Of a DNA stretch of 64,000 nt, positions 33,824 through 43,122 are shown in pieces. This stretch comes from Psychromonas sp. MME1. GTDB lineage: Bacteria > Pseudomonadota > Gammaproteobacteria > Enterobacterales > Psychromonadaceae. The stretch is from positions 1-64,000 of the forward strand of contig NZ_CP160906.1 of NCBI RefSeq assembly GCF_041080865.1, in the 5' to 3' direction. Both the position numbers and the translations under genes were made by a program. Each line of letters begins with the position of its first letter. The first letter of the stretch is position 1. The notes under the pieces were generated by a model. It was not told the origin of the DNA, made no database searches, and was given only the letters and a program-made list of their open reading frames with translations.

Positions 33824-34792
33824 ATGAGTAAAAAAATGACCATGGCGGAGATTTCAAGGCGACTTGGGATCTCAACAATGACCGTGTCACGTTACTTTAA
33901 TGACGGTTATGTTTCGGCAGAGAATCGCCTTAAAATTGATGCTATCGTCAAAGAAAGTCATTATACCCCTAATATATTTGCTCGCTCAATTCGAAGTCAA
34001 TCTAATATTATTGGTTTCGTTGCGCCTCGGATTGAATCATATACAACGAGTTTAGTGATTAAAGGGGCTCTGGCTGCGGCAAATGAATCACAAGTCCGAA
34101 TGCTGTTTCATGCTACAGGGTTTAGTCATGACTCCGAATGCCAAGCAGTGAGAGAGTTTAATGGCTTAAATGCATTGGGTACAATTATTCTTGCTTCAAA
34201 GCACAGTGTTGAAGAGCCTTTTTATCAAACCTTAGATAATGTCCTATTTATTGGTAAAAACACCCCCCATCATTGCTGTTTATATTACCCTGAACAGGCT
34301 GCGATTAAAGCGCTAGTCTCACAAACCATCACTCAGTTAAAACAGCAGCAGGCACCACTCGCAGCCGTGCATTATATCTATGATGAACGTATGCTATCAA
34401 GCCGTACTAAATTGATGCAAACAACTATTACTGACGCAGCACCAGAGCTAAATTTTTCGCTGCAAGCATTGGCTGATTCGGAGCTAAAAATCGGATACCA
34501 AGAGATTCAATTACAGCCCAATAATGTCTATTTTTGTGCTACCGATAATATTGCCATTCGTTTATATCGTCGCGCCAAAGAGCAGCAATTAAAAATTGGC
34601 CATAACCTGTGGATTGTAGGCATAGGGGATTATGACTACAGTGATTTATTAGTACCAAGCCTTAGTACTGTTGCTTTTAATTACTATCAAGTGGGCTACC
34701 AAGCCGTTAAAAAATTGATTAAGCGTGATTTCAGTTCCGTTGAAGGCCAATTTAATATAAAAATGAGAGAAAGCTCACAGTTTTTAGGGTAA
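33824..34792 (+). CDS. LacI-family transcriptional regulator
   Basis: About 322 residues. The N-terminal LacI helix-turn-helix (MAEISRRLGISTMTVSRYFN) and hinge (TPNIFARSIRSQSNIIGFVAP) are followed by a periplasmic-binding-like sugar-sensor domain. ATG 33824 is used (AAGGA upstream); GTG 33821 is also possible. It sits directly upstream of an alpha-glucosidase and a PTS permease, so it is the likely local repressor. A perfect palindrome at 34829-34842 just after its gene is a fitting operator. The effector is probably an alpha-glucoside or its phosphate. Confidence 0.9.
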   Translation: MSKKMTMAEISRRLGISTMTVSRYFNDGYVSAENRLKIDAIVKESHYTPNIFARSIRSQSNIIGFVAPRIESYTTSLVIKGALAAANESQVRMLFHATGFSHDSECQAVREFNGLNALGTIILASKHSVEEPFYQTLDNVLFIGKNTPHHCCLYYPEQAAIKALVSQTITQLKQQQAPLAAVHYIYDERMLSSRTKLMQTTITDAAPELNFSLQALADSELKIGYQEIQLQPNNVYFCATDNIAIRLYRRAKEQQLKIGHNLWIVGIGDYDYSDLLVPSLSTVAFNYYQVGYQAVKKLIKRDFSSVEGQFNIKMRESSQFLG

Positions 34793-34828
34793 CATGTTGC
34801 ATCTAATTAAATTCAACATCACCATATA

Positions 34829-34842
34829 TGTTAACGTTAACA
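34829..34842. promoter_or_regulatory. LacI-type operator upstream of the glucosidase gene
   Basis: TGTTAACGTTAACA is a perfect 14-bp palindrome with a central CG, the hallmark of LacI/GalR operators. TATATG overlapping its left edge could be the -10 box, so bound repressor would block transcription start. Confidence 0.75.
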
Positions 34843-34843
34843 C

Positions 34844-36595
34844 ATGCACAAGAAAAAACAGATGACGCGCACTAATAATATGCATTTAACACCACTCGCG
34901 TGGTGGAAGAAAGCGACTGCCTACCAAATTTATCCTCGTAGCTTTTATGATACAAACCAAGATGGTATTGGTGATATTGAGGGAATCATTGCCAAGCTGG
35001 ATTACCTTGCTGATTTGGGGATTGATTTATTATGGATTTGTCCATTTTATGCATCACCGAATGATGATAACGGTTACGATATTAGTGACTATCAAGCAAT
35101 TCATCCTGATTTTGGAACCCTTGAGGATGTCGATCGATTAATCAGTGCTGCTCATGAACGCGGCATTCGTATTATTATGGACTTAGTGATCAACCACACT
35201 AGTGATGAGCATCCATGGTTCATTGAGTCTCGTGAAAGTAAAGATAGCCCCAAACGTGATTGGTATATTTGGCGTGATGGTTGTGAGCCAACAGCTGAAA
35301 AGCCGTCTTGCGATCCAAATAACTGGGAAAGTATTTTTCATGGTAGTGCATGGGAATATGATGCTAAAACGGCGCAATATTACCTGCACCTATTTTCTAA
35401 AAAACAGCCCGATCTTAATTGGGAAAACCCTGAAGTTAAACAAGCATTATTTAACATGATTCATTGGTGGCTGGCTCGTGGTATTGATGGTTTCCGTGTG
35501 GATGCTATTAGCCATATTCAGAAAAAAGCTGGTTTACCCTCTTTACCCAATCCAAAGGGTGAAAATTATGTCTCTTCATTTGACTATCACATGAATGTTG
35601 AGGGTATTGATAAGCATTTATATGAACTAAGAGATCAGGCGTTTGCACCTTTTGATATTGTTACCGTTGGCGAGGCAAATGGGGTCTCTGCAGAAAATGC
35701 ATTAACTTGGGTCGCTGAAGCCAGCGAACATGACCAAGGCGGTGTTTTTAATATGATTTTTCAGTTTGAGCACATGAAATTATGGGCGGAAGAGCAAAGT
35801 CTCGAGCATTTTGATTTAGTGGAATTTAAGCAAATTCTATCGCGTTGGCAAAATGCATTAGAAGGCAAAGGCTGGAACGCACTTTATTTAGAGAATCACG
35901 ATCAAGCCCGTAGTATTAATACCTTTGCTCATCCAGATTATTGGTATGGCAGTGCTACGGCTTTAGCAAGTTGTTATTTTTTGATGAAAGGAACTCCGTT
36001 TATTTATCAGGGCCAAGAGATCGGCATGGTAAATAATCAGTTTACTTCTGTGAACGACTTTAATGATGTGTCTGCTAGAAATTTAAGTAAAAAGTTAGAG
36101 CAACAAGGACAAACCGACGAAAAGATCTTGGCATTGTTAAATCAAGTATCCCGTGATCATAGTCGTCTACCAATGCAATGGAATGATCGCGATTTTGCTG
36201 GTTTTTCTGAGGTGCCACCTTGGTTTGCTGTGAATCCAAATTACACCGATATCAATGTTGAACAACAACAGCAAGATCCAAACTCAATTTTGAATTTTTA
36301 TAAACAGTTGATTGCCCTGCGTAAATCAAATGAAAGTTTGGTGGTTGGTCGTTATCAATTGTTGATGCCTGATGATCCTAATATCTATGCTTATCAACGC
36401 ATTGCTCAAGATATGACATGGACCATTATTACCAATTTAAGTGCACAAGAGAGCATCGTTAATATCGACAGTGCGCAATTAGGGACGTTAATGCTTGATA
36501 ACCAAACTATCAATAATGAACACATTCAATCGGATTTTATAACAACGCAAATAGCTCCCGCTTATGCAGCGTATATATTTGTAAGAAAACATTAA
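34844..36595 (+). CDS. GH13 alpha-glucosidase (oligo-1,6-glucosidase / TreC-like)
   Basis: 583 residues, cytoplasmic. The GH13 blocks are DLVINHTSDEHPWF, GFRVDAISH (nucleophile Asp), VGEANG (acid/base Glu) and ENHDQAR (transition-state Asp). DTNQDGIGDIEGIIAKLDYL is the usual N-terminal block of this subfamily. It hydrolyses an alpha-glucoside, possibly phosphorylated after PTS uptake. The first ATG lies only 1 bp after the operator, so translation may really begin at ATG 34862 or 34880. It is followed by the PTS gene 60 bp downstream, so the two form an operon. Substrate (maltose, isomaltose, sucrose, trehalose-6-P) is not determined. Confidence 0.9.
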   Translation: MHKKKQMTRTNNMHLTPLAWWKKATAYQIYPRSFYDTNQDGIGDIEGIIAKLDYLADLGIDLLWICPFYASPNDDNGYDISDYQAIHPDFGTLEDVDRLISAAHERGIRIIMDLVINHTSDEHPWFIESRESKDSPKRDWYIWRDGCEPTAEKPSCDPNNWESIFHGSAWEYDAKTAQYYLHLFSKKQPDLNWENPEVKQALFNMIHWWLARGIDGFRVDAISHIQKKAGLPSLPNPKGENYVSSFDYHMNVEGIDKHLYELRDQAFAPFDIVTVGEANGVSAENALTWVAEASEHDQGGVFNMIFQFEHMKLWAEEQSLEHFDLVEFKQILSRWQNALEGKGWNALYLENHDQARSINTFAHPDYWYGSATALASCYFLMKGTPFIYQGQEIGMVNNQFTSVNDFNDVSARNLSKKLEQQGQTDEKILALLNQVSRDHSRLPMQWNDRDFAGFSEVPPWFAVNPNYTDINVEQQQQDPNSILNFYKQLIALRKSNESLVVGRYQLLMPDDPNIYAYQRIAQDMTWTIITNLSAQESIVNIDSAQLGTLMLDNQTINNEHIQSDFITTQIAPAYAAYIFVRKH

Positions 36596-36655
36596 ATTAT
36601 ATTTATGGCAGGGGCGTTGATGACGTTAACCTGCATTTCAACCAAGGAATTAATT

Positions 36656-38284
36656 ATGAGTAAATTACTATCATTTGATTTTTGGCAACGGTTTGGGAAA
36701 TCCCTTATCGTTGTTATAGCGGTGATGCCCGCAGCCGGTATTATGATTTCACTAGGTAAAGTCGTCGCAATGTATGCTGGCGGTTTCGGTGCGATTGAAA
36801 CACTAGGCCATATTATGGAAAATATTGGTTGGGGGATTATTGTTAACCTTCACCTGTTATTTGCTGTCGCGATTGGTGGTTCGTGGGCAAAAGAGCGTGC
36901 AGGTGGGGCATTTGCGGCGCTTATTGCCTTCATATTAATTAACCGTATCACAGGGGTTATACTGGGCGTAGATAACGGTATGCTGAGTGATCCTCAGGCG
37001 GTTGTGATGAGTTTATTTGGAACTGAGCTGCCTGTCTCTCAATTTTTTACTAATATTTTAGGCGCTCCAGCATTAAATATGGGTGTTTTTATCGGCATTA
37101 TGTCGGGCTATTTAGGTGCCAACTTATATAACCGTTACTATGACTTCTCTCGATTACCTGAAGCATTAGCATTTTTCAACGGTAAGCGTTTTGTTCCTTT
37201 TATGGTGATTTTCTATTCGGTGATCATTGCGCTTGGTTTATCGATAGTATGGCCTTTAATTCAAGGTGCTCTCAATGATTTTGGTCAATGGATTGCAACC
37301 TCTAAAGAGAGTGCGCCGATCGCCGCTCCTTTCTTGTATGGTACGTTAGAGCGTTTATTACTGCCATTTGGTTTACATCACACCTTAACAATTCCAATGA
37401 ATTACACCGAGCTAGGTGGTTCTTATGAGCTTTTAACAGGGGCTAGTGCGGGTTCAAGTGTTTATGGTCAAGACCCATTATGGCTTGCTTGGATAAGTGA
37501 TTTAAATAATCTTAAATTAAGCGATCCGACAACTTACCAGTATTTATTAGATACAGTACATCCAGCACGTTTTAAAGCGGGCCAAGTAATTATAGCTGCG
37601 TCATCACTGATTGGTATTGGGCTTGCGATGTATCACTGTGTTGATAAGGATAAGCTTAAGCAATATAAACCGATGTTTTTATCTGCGTGTCTTGCTGTGT
37701 TATTAACGGGCGTGACTGAACCGATTGAATTCATGTTTATGTTCATTGCTCCTGTTTTGTATGTTGCACACGCGGTGTTAACAGGTATTGCATTTGCATT
37801 AGTGGATGTGATGGACCTACGTGTACATGCCTTTGGCTTGATTGAATTACTCACGCGTATACCAATGATGGTTTCAGCGGGCATTGGCGGTGATTTAGTT
37901 CGTTTCGCATTGGTGTGTATTGTTTTCTTTGTTATTAACTATGGACTGTTCCGTGTGCTAATTGTGAAGTTTAAATTACCAACACCGGGACGTATGGGTA
38001 ACTACCTAGATGAAAGTGCAGAAACCATGTCACAAGATGAGAAGCTTGAGATTATTATTCAAAATTTAGGTGGCCGTGGCAATATTGCTGAGATTGATGC
38101 TTGTATGACTCGCTTACGTATTACCGTTAATGATCCGCAATTGGTTGCTGAATATGCGTTATGGAAGCCTACTGGTGCACTTGGGTCAGTGGTTAAAGAA
38201 CAGGGAGTACAAGTTATTTATGGTCCTGGGGTGGATGTTATTAAATCTAGGTTACTTGAGAAGTTTTCAGCGCAAGCAGCGTAA
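36656..38284 (+). CDS. PTS alpha-glucoside/maltose transporter EIICB
   Basis: 542 residues from ATG 36656 (AAGGA upstream; a longer reading from 36605 lacks homology). The EIIC membrane domain comes first (AVMPAAGIMISLGK, GAPALNMGVFIGIMSGYLGA, PFGLHHTLTIPMNYTELGG) and the EIIB domain last, with the phosphorylated cysteine in IDACMTRLRITV (about residues 483-494). There is no EIIA domain, so phosphate must come from a separate glucose-type EIIA (Crr). It is of the glucose/maltose family, like MalX. It transports and phosphorylates the sugar handled by the upstream GH13 enzyme. Confidence 0.92.
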   Translation: MSKLLSFDFWQRFGKSLIVVIAVMPAAGIMISLGKVVAMYAGGFGAIETLGHIMENIGWGIIVNLHLLFAVAIGGSWAKERAGGAFAALIAFILINRITGVILGVDNGMLSDPQAVVMSLFGTELPVSQFFTNILGAPALNMGVFIGIMSGYLGANLYNRYYDFSRLPEALAFFNGKRFVPFMVIFYSVIIALGLSIVWPLIQGALNDFGQWIATSKESAPIAAPFLYGTLERLLLPFGLHHTLTIPMNYTELGGSYELLTGASAGSSVYGQDPLWLAWISDLNNLKLSDPTTYQYLLDTVHPARFKAGQVIIAASSLIGIGLAMYHCVDKDKLKQYKPMFLSACLAVLLTGVTEPIEFMFMFIAPVLYVAHAVLTGIAFALVDVMDLRVHAFGLIELLTRIPMMVSAGIGGDLVRFALVCIVFFVINYGLFRVLIVKFKLPTPGRMGNYLDESAETMSQDEKLEIIIQNLGGRGNIAEIDACMTRLRITVNDPQLVAEYALWKPTGALGSVVKEQGVQVIYGPGVDVIKSRLLEKFSAQAA

Positions 38285-38316
38285 TTCGTCCTCTACCTTA
38301 AACGAACAACCTCAAC

Positions 38317-38344
38317 AAACGCAGCTTTAAAGCTGCGTTTTATC
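38317..38344 (+). terminator. terminator after the PTS gene
   Basis: AAACGCAGCTT / AAGCTGCGTTT perfect stem with a T-rich tail, 33 bp after the PTS stop. It separates or attenuates the following gene. Confidence 0.75.
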
Positions 38345-38371
38345 TCAGTACATTAAATAAGCGAATAATAG

Positions 38372-39178
38372 ATGAAGTTAATGACGCTAAATACCCACAG
38401 TTGGCAAGAAGATAAACAGCTAGAAAAGTTGGATATAGTGGTGCAAGCCATTATCGAACAAGGGTGCGATGTGATTGCATTACAAGAGGTTAATCAACAT
38501 CAAGATAGCCCGATTATTGATGTCAATATATTAAGTAATCATGCCGTGTTAGCTGATAACTATGGTTATTTATTACAGCAAAAACTGATGGAACAGGGGC
38601 ATCACTACCAACTAACGTGGGATTTTGTTCACCAAAGTTATGAGGTATATCAAGAGGGGCTCGCATTTTTGACACGATTGCCCATTATTGAGCATGAGGT
38701 CATTGACCTAAGTGATAACTATGACGTGAATTTTTGGAAACATAGGCGAGCAGTGCGTATTAAAGTCGCTTCTCAACAAGGTGAACTCGATTTTTATAAT
38801 TGTCATTGTGGCTGGTGGAATGACTCAGAGAACCCATTTGCTGATCAGATAAACCGTATCACGGCGACATTATCAACAGGGTTGAGCTTTCTATTAGGTG
38901 ATTTCAACAACCCAACTCATATACGCAATGAAGGTTATGATTACCTATTACAGAACGGTTTAATTGATTGTTATGAAATGGCAGAGAAAAAAGATGTTGG
39001 CACCACTGTGATTAAAAATATTGATGGATGGGAGCAAAACAGCCAAGCGTTACGGATTGATTTGATTCTTAGTAATCAAGTGGTTGTGGTAAAGCAGCAT
39101 CAGACCATTTTTAATAACGATTTTTATCCGATTGTATCTGATCACTTTGGGATATTGGTTGAAGTGGAAGTTGCTTAG
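38372..39178 (+). CDS. endonuclease/exonuclease/phosphatase (EEP) family protein
   Basis: 268 residues. EEP-fold signatures are LMTLNTHSWQEDK (Asn), VIALQEVNQH (metal-binding Glu), DFYNCHCGWWND, FLLGDFNNP and the C-terminal SDHFGILVEVE (catalytic Asp-His pair). The family includes nucleases, lipid phosphatases and sugar-linked phosphodiesterases. It is placed right after the PTS EIICB gene, behind a terminator hairpin, and related genes sit in other alpha-glucoside PTS clusters. A role in sugar or phospho-sugar metabolism is possible but unproven. Confidence 0.8.
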   Translation: MKLMTLNTHSWQEDKQLEKLDIVVQAIIEQGCDVIALQEVNQHQDSPIIDVNILSNHAVLADNYGYLLQQKLMEQGHHYQLTWDFVHQSYEVYQEGLAFLTRLPIIEHEVIDLSDNYDVNFWKHRRAVRIKVASQQGELDFYNCHCGWWNDSENPFADQINRITATLSTGLSFLLGDFNNPTHIRNEGYDYLLQNGLIDCYEMAEKKDVGTTVIKNIDGWEQNSQALRIDLILSNQVVVVKQHQTIFNNDFYPIVSDHFGILVEVEVA

Positions 39179-39852
39179 TATTTATTAACCCATTGATTCC
39201 TTTGAAAAGCGTGTCTCTGTAGAAAAAATACAAGTAGATGAATGCAAATGCAGCCATTACTTGAAAAAACTAAGTCGCTTATAGGCTTTATTGACCCTAT
39301 TTAGCGTTAAAACAGCCCATTTATTTGGGCTTTTTTGTGCCTGAAATAACGGCTCCAGTTCAATGCTGAACATACTGATTAAAACGGTATTTTCGCAAAG
39401 GGAATAACCATTTACGTCAAATTACGCCTTGAATTAAGCTGTTTTTCCTACGCAAAATTTAGATCACATACTTACTATTAGCCGTCACAGGGGCTGATGA
39501 GCTTGGCCATGATACACAGTGTGTAAGAGGTAGTTTGGTAAACCTTACACATTATTACGGTGCTACTTAGTAACTCAATCTGTCCAATTCGCTATAGGGC
39601 TGATAGTGGGGTGGTTTGCAAATAGGTTTTATTTAAGTTATTGATTTGAAGTTGGTTGTTATTTTTATTCTTTAGATTTACTTTGAATTATCATCACTTA
39701 TTATGCGAATCTTTTGACCCCCAAATGCCCTCCCAATAGCCGTATTTAACGGCTGTTTTTCTGTTATAATTATTATTTCCGAAATGCCACTTAGAGTTTT
39801 AAACTATGATTTGGCTTATTTGTAGATTTTAATTCTTAATATTGGTGTTCTT
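39179..39852. other. gene-free region with two terminators, upstream of dusA remnant
   Basis: About 670 bp with no convincing gene. Two intrinsic terminators are visible: AGCCCA-TTTAT-TGGGCT plus T6 near 39310-39336, and AGCCGT-ATTTA-ACGGCT plus T-run near 39741-39762. TATAAT just after the second one is probably the old dusA promoter. Confidence 0.6.
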
Positions 39853-39939
39853 ATGCAAAAATTCCCTTCAAACCGTTTTTCCATTGCCCCCATGCTTGAT
39901 TGGACGGTGTTTTTGTTTGTTTTTATATTAATCAGCTAG
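39853..39939 (+). pseudogene. dusA: dusA 5' remnant (tRNA-dihydrouridine synthase A), attachment-site scar
   Basis: ATG 39853 opens MQKFPSNRFSIAPMLDWT, the unmistakable start of DusA (RFSIAPMLDWTDRHCR in intact proteins). Homology stops after the 18th codon and a stop follows ten codons later. The rest of dusA is not in the window. The 5' end of dusA is a known integration site of genomic islands that use dusA-specific tyrosine recombinases, so this break is the expected scar of such an island. No integrase gene is seen beside it. Confidence 0.85.
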
Positions 39940-40084
39940 TTGTTGGTGTTGTTTGTTTCAAAGAGACTCTTTAGAGACACTGTTTTTGTGTTGTGATTAT
40001 CCATAATTAAATTTTTCGCGGCAATCAGGTTGCAATGGTATTGGCTCAATGCCGTTTAAAATCATTAAGCATAAACAATTATAA

Positions 40085-41323
40085 GTGTATTCTCAGACTC
40101 TATGTCTTGGCCTTGCTGCTCGAGGACATGATGTTCATGTCTTTACTCGAGAAGAAGACCCATTTAGGGCTGATGGCGCGATGCGGTATGAAACCGATGC
40201 TGATGATTCGCGAATTAAACTTTATATAGCCAATAACCCAAGGCACAAAGACCGTTATCGTTTAGATGCAATTGATCAAGAATTCGCTAAAGCTTCAGAC
40301 CAAGTTAAACCGGATATTGTGCATATTGGTCATCTTAACCACCTTTCTACATCATTGGTTTTTGAAGCTAAAAAGCGCAATGTTCCGATTGTTTATACAT
40401 TACATGATTACTGGTTAATGTGCCCAAGAGGGCAGTTTATGCAAATGCACTCTGAGGATAATAACTTATGGGCCGCCTGCGATGGGCAAGCTAATAAAAA
40501 ATGTGCAACCCAATGTTATGCTCGCTACTTTTCGGGAGCAGCTGAAGATCGGGAAATCGACATTGCATACTGGGAAAACTGGGTTGATCGAAGAATGACA
40601 CATATCCGAGAGGTTGTAGATCAAGTTGACCTATTTATATCGCCCGCGAAATATTTGAAAAGCCGTTATGAAAAAGATTTTGGTCTCCCTATTGGTAAAA
40701 GTATTTACTTAGATTATGGGTTTGATCGCCAGCGAATGCAGCACCGTAAAAGAGAAGTCGAAGATACATTTGTTTTTGGTTATATAGGAACTCATATCCC
40801 AGCTAAAGGTATTCATCAATTAATTGAAGCTTTTGGAATGATTGAAGGTAATGCAACGCTCCGTATTTGGGGGAGATCTCGAGGGCAGGAGAGTAATGCG
40901 CTAAAAGAAATCGCTGATAGCTTACCTGGAGGTAAATCTAAGCAGGTCGAATGGATGACTGAATATAAAAACCAACAGATTGTTGAAGATGTATTCAATA
41001 AAGTTGACGCAATAGTAGTACCGTCTGTTTGGGTTGAAAATTCACCATTAGTCATCCATGAAGCACAGCAAGCGAGGGTACCTGTGCTTACGGCGAATAC
41101 GGGGGGAATGTCAGAATACGTCCATCATGAAGTTAACGGATTGTTATTTGAACATCGTTCCGTTGATGAAATGAGTAAACAGATGCAGCGAATGGTTGAT
41201 AATCACTCATGGGCTGCTGAACTGGGTGATCGAGGATACCCATTTAGTGAAAGTGGCGATATACCTGATATTGCAGATCAAATTATAGATATGGAAAACA
41301 TATATAAAGGGCTATTGGCATGA
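40085..41323 (+). pseudogene. glycosyltransferase, GT4 type, 5'-truncated
   Basis: 412 codons from GTG 40085, immediately after a stop. The protein begins YSQTLCLGLAARGHDVHVFT, which in intact GT4 enzymes lies about 15-25 residues into the protein; the usual GG(V/S)E loop and first beta strand are absent. Later blocks are intact: YTLHDYWLMCPRGQF, FGYIGTHIPAKGIHQLIEAF, VPSVWVENSPLVIHEAQQARVPVLTANTGGMSEYV. The enzyme would transfer a sugar in a surface-glycan pathway. The truncation probably arose at the island junction and the product is likely inactive. The following radical SAM gene overlaps its stop (ATGA). Confidence 0.8.
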
Positions 41324-42365
41324 AAGGAGTAAATACAATACCGTGGCGAATAACGATAGATACTAACCCTGATAGTTGTAACCTTAATTGTATTATGTGC
41401 GAAGATCATTCTGAGTATGCAGTGTCTCAAAGTGAACGTAAACGAGAAGGGACACAAAGAGCGAATATGACCAAAGAACTGCTTGAACGAGCTGTTCGTG
41501 AGTCAGCTGAAATGGGAGTTACAGAGCTTATACCTTCGACTATGGGAGAACCATTACTTTATCGGCATTTTGATTTAATTTTAGATTTGTGTGAAGAATT
41601 GAAATTAAAAATAAACCTTACAACAAATGGAACTTTCCCTAGCCCAAATAAAGAGAAAAATGTTGAGTATTGGGCTAAGCGGATAACACCTATTGGGAGT
41701 GATGTTAAAATTTCATGGAATGGAGCAACGGCTAAGACACAAGAGCAAATTATGCCTCGCTCTAGTTTTACGCAGCATATAGATAATGCTAAGCGTTTCA
41801 TCGCTGTTCGTGACCAAGTTGCTGAAGAAACCAATAATTATTGCAAGATGACAATGCAATTAACATTTTTAGATACTAATGTAGCAGAAATTCCTGCTAT
41901 GGTCGAAATGGCTATTGAGCTTGGTTTTAATCGTGTAAAAGGTCATCACTTATGGGCTCATTTTGAAGAAATAAAATCATTATCTTTACGTAAAAATAGT
42001 GATTCAATAAAGCTTTGGAATGAGACAGTTAAAATTTGTCATAATATTGCAGATAGGCACAATGATGCTAGCGAGCATAAATCCTTCTTGATAACTTTTT
42101 TGAATTGGATCCTACCCAAGTTGATAATATTGCACCTGAGGGGGAGTGCCCCTTTCTTGGGAAAGAGATGTGGGTTGATCCAAATGGACGCTTTAATGTT
42201 TGTTGTGCCCCTGACCAGGAACGGAAAAAATTAGGAAACTTCGGTAATTTGAATCAAAAATCTGTAAGTGATATTTGGCATAGTGTTGAATACCAGAATT
42301 TATGTAATAACTATATGTCGAATTCACTTTGTCAGAGTTGTAATATGCGTCGACCTAAATATTGA
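41320..42365 (+). pseudogene. radical SAM/SPASM protein, frameshifted
   Basis: The start overlaps the glycosyltransferase stop. CNLNCIMC (about residues 20-27) is the CX3CX2C [4Fe-4S] motif of radical SAM enzymes, and STMGEPLLY is the GGE-like SAM loop. Near 42075-42100 the frame changes by -1. The correct continuation is read from about 42105 (DPTQVDNIAPEGECPFLGKE ... FNVCCAPD ... LCQSCNMRRPKY), which is a SPASM-like cysteine-rich end. The intact product would have about 348 residues. Such enzymes occur in glycan and natural-product clusters; the substrate is unknown. Confidence 0.8.
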
Positions 42366-42510
42366 TGTGTAAATCTAAAAAAGGATTGATGGCATGTTTG
42401 GTATATTCTGCCATCTATTCTATATTTTAATAATTACGTGTAAATTATCAGTTTATATAAAGACCCTATTTTGTTCCTGTAAGGTCGCACCAATTTAAAA
42501 AAAGAAGTTG

Positions 42511-42573
42511 AATTTAAGCCTTACTTTCGATCTATTTTCTTAACCGTACTTTCGATCTACATAACCATACTTT
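42511..42573 (+). repeat. left fragment of the 101-bp tandem repeat array
   Basis: About 63 bp match one part of the 101-bp unit found at 45428-45925 (TACTTTCGATCTATTTTCTT and TACTTTCGATCTACATAACC blocks). The IS3 element inserted right after ...ATACTTT separates it from the main array. Confidence 0.9.
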
Positions 42574-42636
42574 TGACGTGGTTTAATTGATTCGACTAAC
42601 CCAGTTAAGACATAATTGATTTAACTGGAGATTGAA

Positions 42637-42896
42637 ATGAAAACACGTAAAACCTATTCAAAAGAATTCAAACTTGATGCCATTGCGCTCATAAGAGAGC
42701 AAAATTATAGCATTGCCGAAGCAGCTAGAAATTTAGAGGTAACTCCTCAGATTCTTGGTCGCTGGATAAAAGAAGCTGAAAATGACGATGGCCATGCATT
42801 TAGAGGAAATGGTAAGTTAACGCCTGAGCAAGAAGAGATCCGTAAGTTAAAAGCACAAGTAAAACGCTTGGAAATGGAGCGTGAGATATTAAAAAA
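42637..42896 (+). pseudogene. IS3 OrfA (HTH part of transposase), 3' end displaced
   Basis: Start MKTRKTYSKEFKLDAIALIR, then a helix-turn-helix (YSIAEAARNLEVTPQILGRW) and a leucine-zipper segment (EIRKLKAQVKRLEMEREILK). The frame runs into IS110 DNA after ILK. The proper end (ATVFFAKETK, stop at 44510-44512) is found after the IS110 element. Confidence 0.88.
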
Positions 42897-43122
42897 CAGC
42901 CTAGCTAGCATCCTCGCCCCCATCTAAATAGAAACACGGAAAATATCCTATACTTTCACCATAATCTGGAAAGTAGTCGTTCGCCTTTTGGTGATTTTAA
43001 ATCCCGTTAAAAAACCTGACTCAGGAGGATCTGCGGACCCAATTTTGGTGGCATTATGACCCCGTTTAGGAAAATGATTTATCCGAGCCTCCATCCAGAT
43101 TAATTTATTGATCGGAGGAGTT
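42897..43122 (+). ncRNA. probable bridge RNA region of the IS110 element
   Basis: The left non-coding end of IS110-group elements is known to encode a bridge (seek) RNA that pairs with donor and target DNA. This 226-bp stretch has the right position and size and contains several short self-complementary segments (for example around 42935-42975). The structure was not computed; the call rests on family knowledge. Confidence 0.45.
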
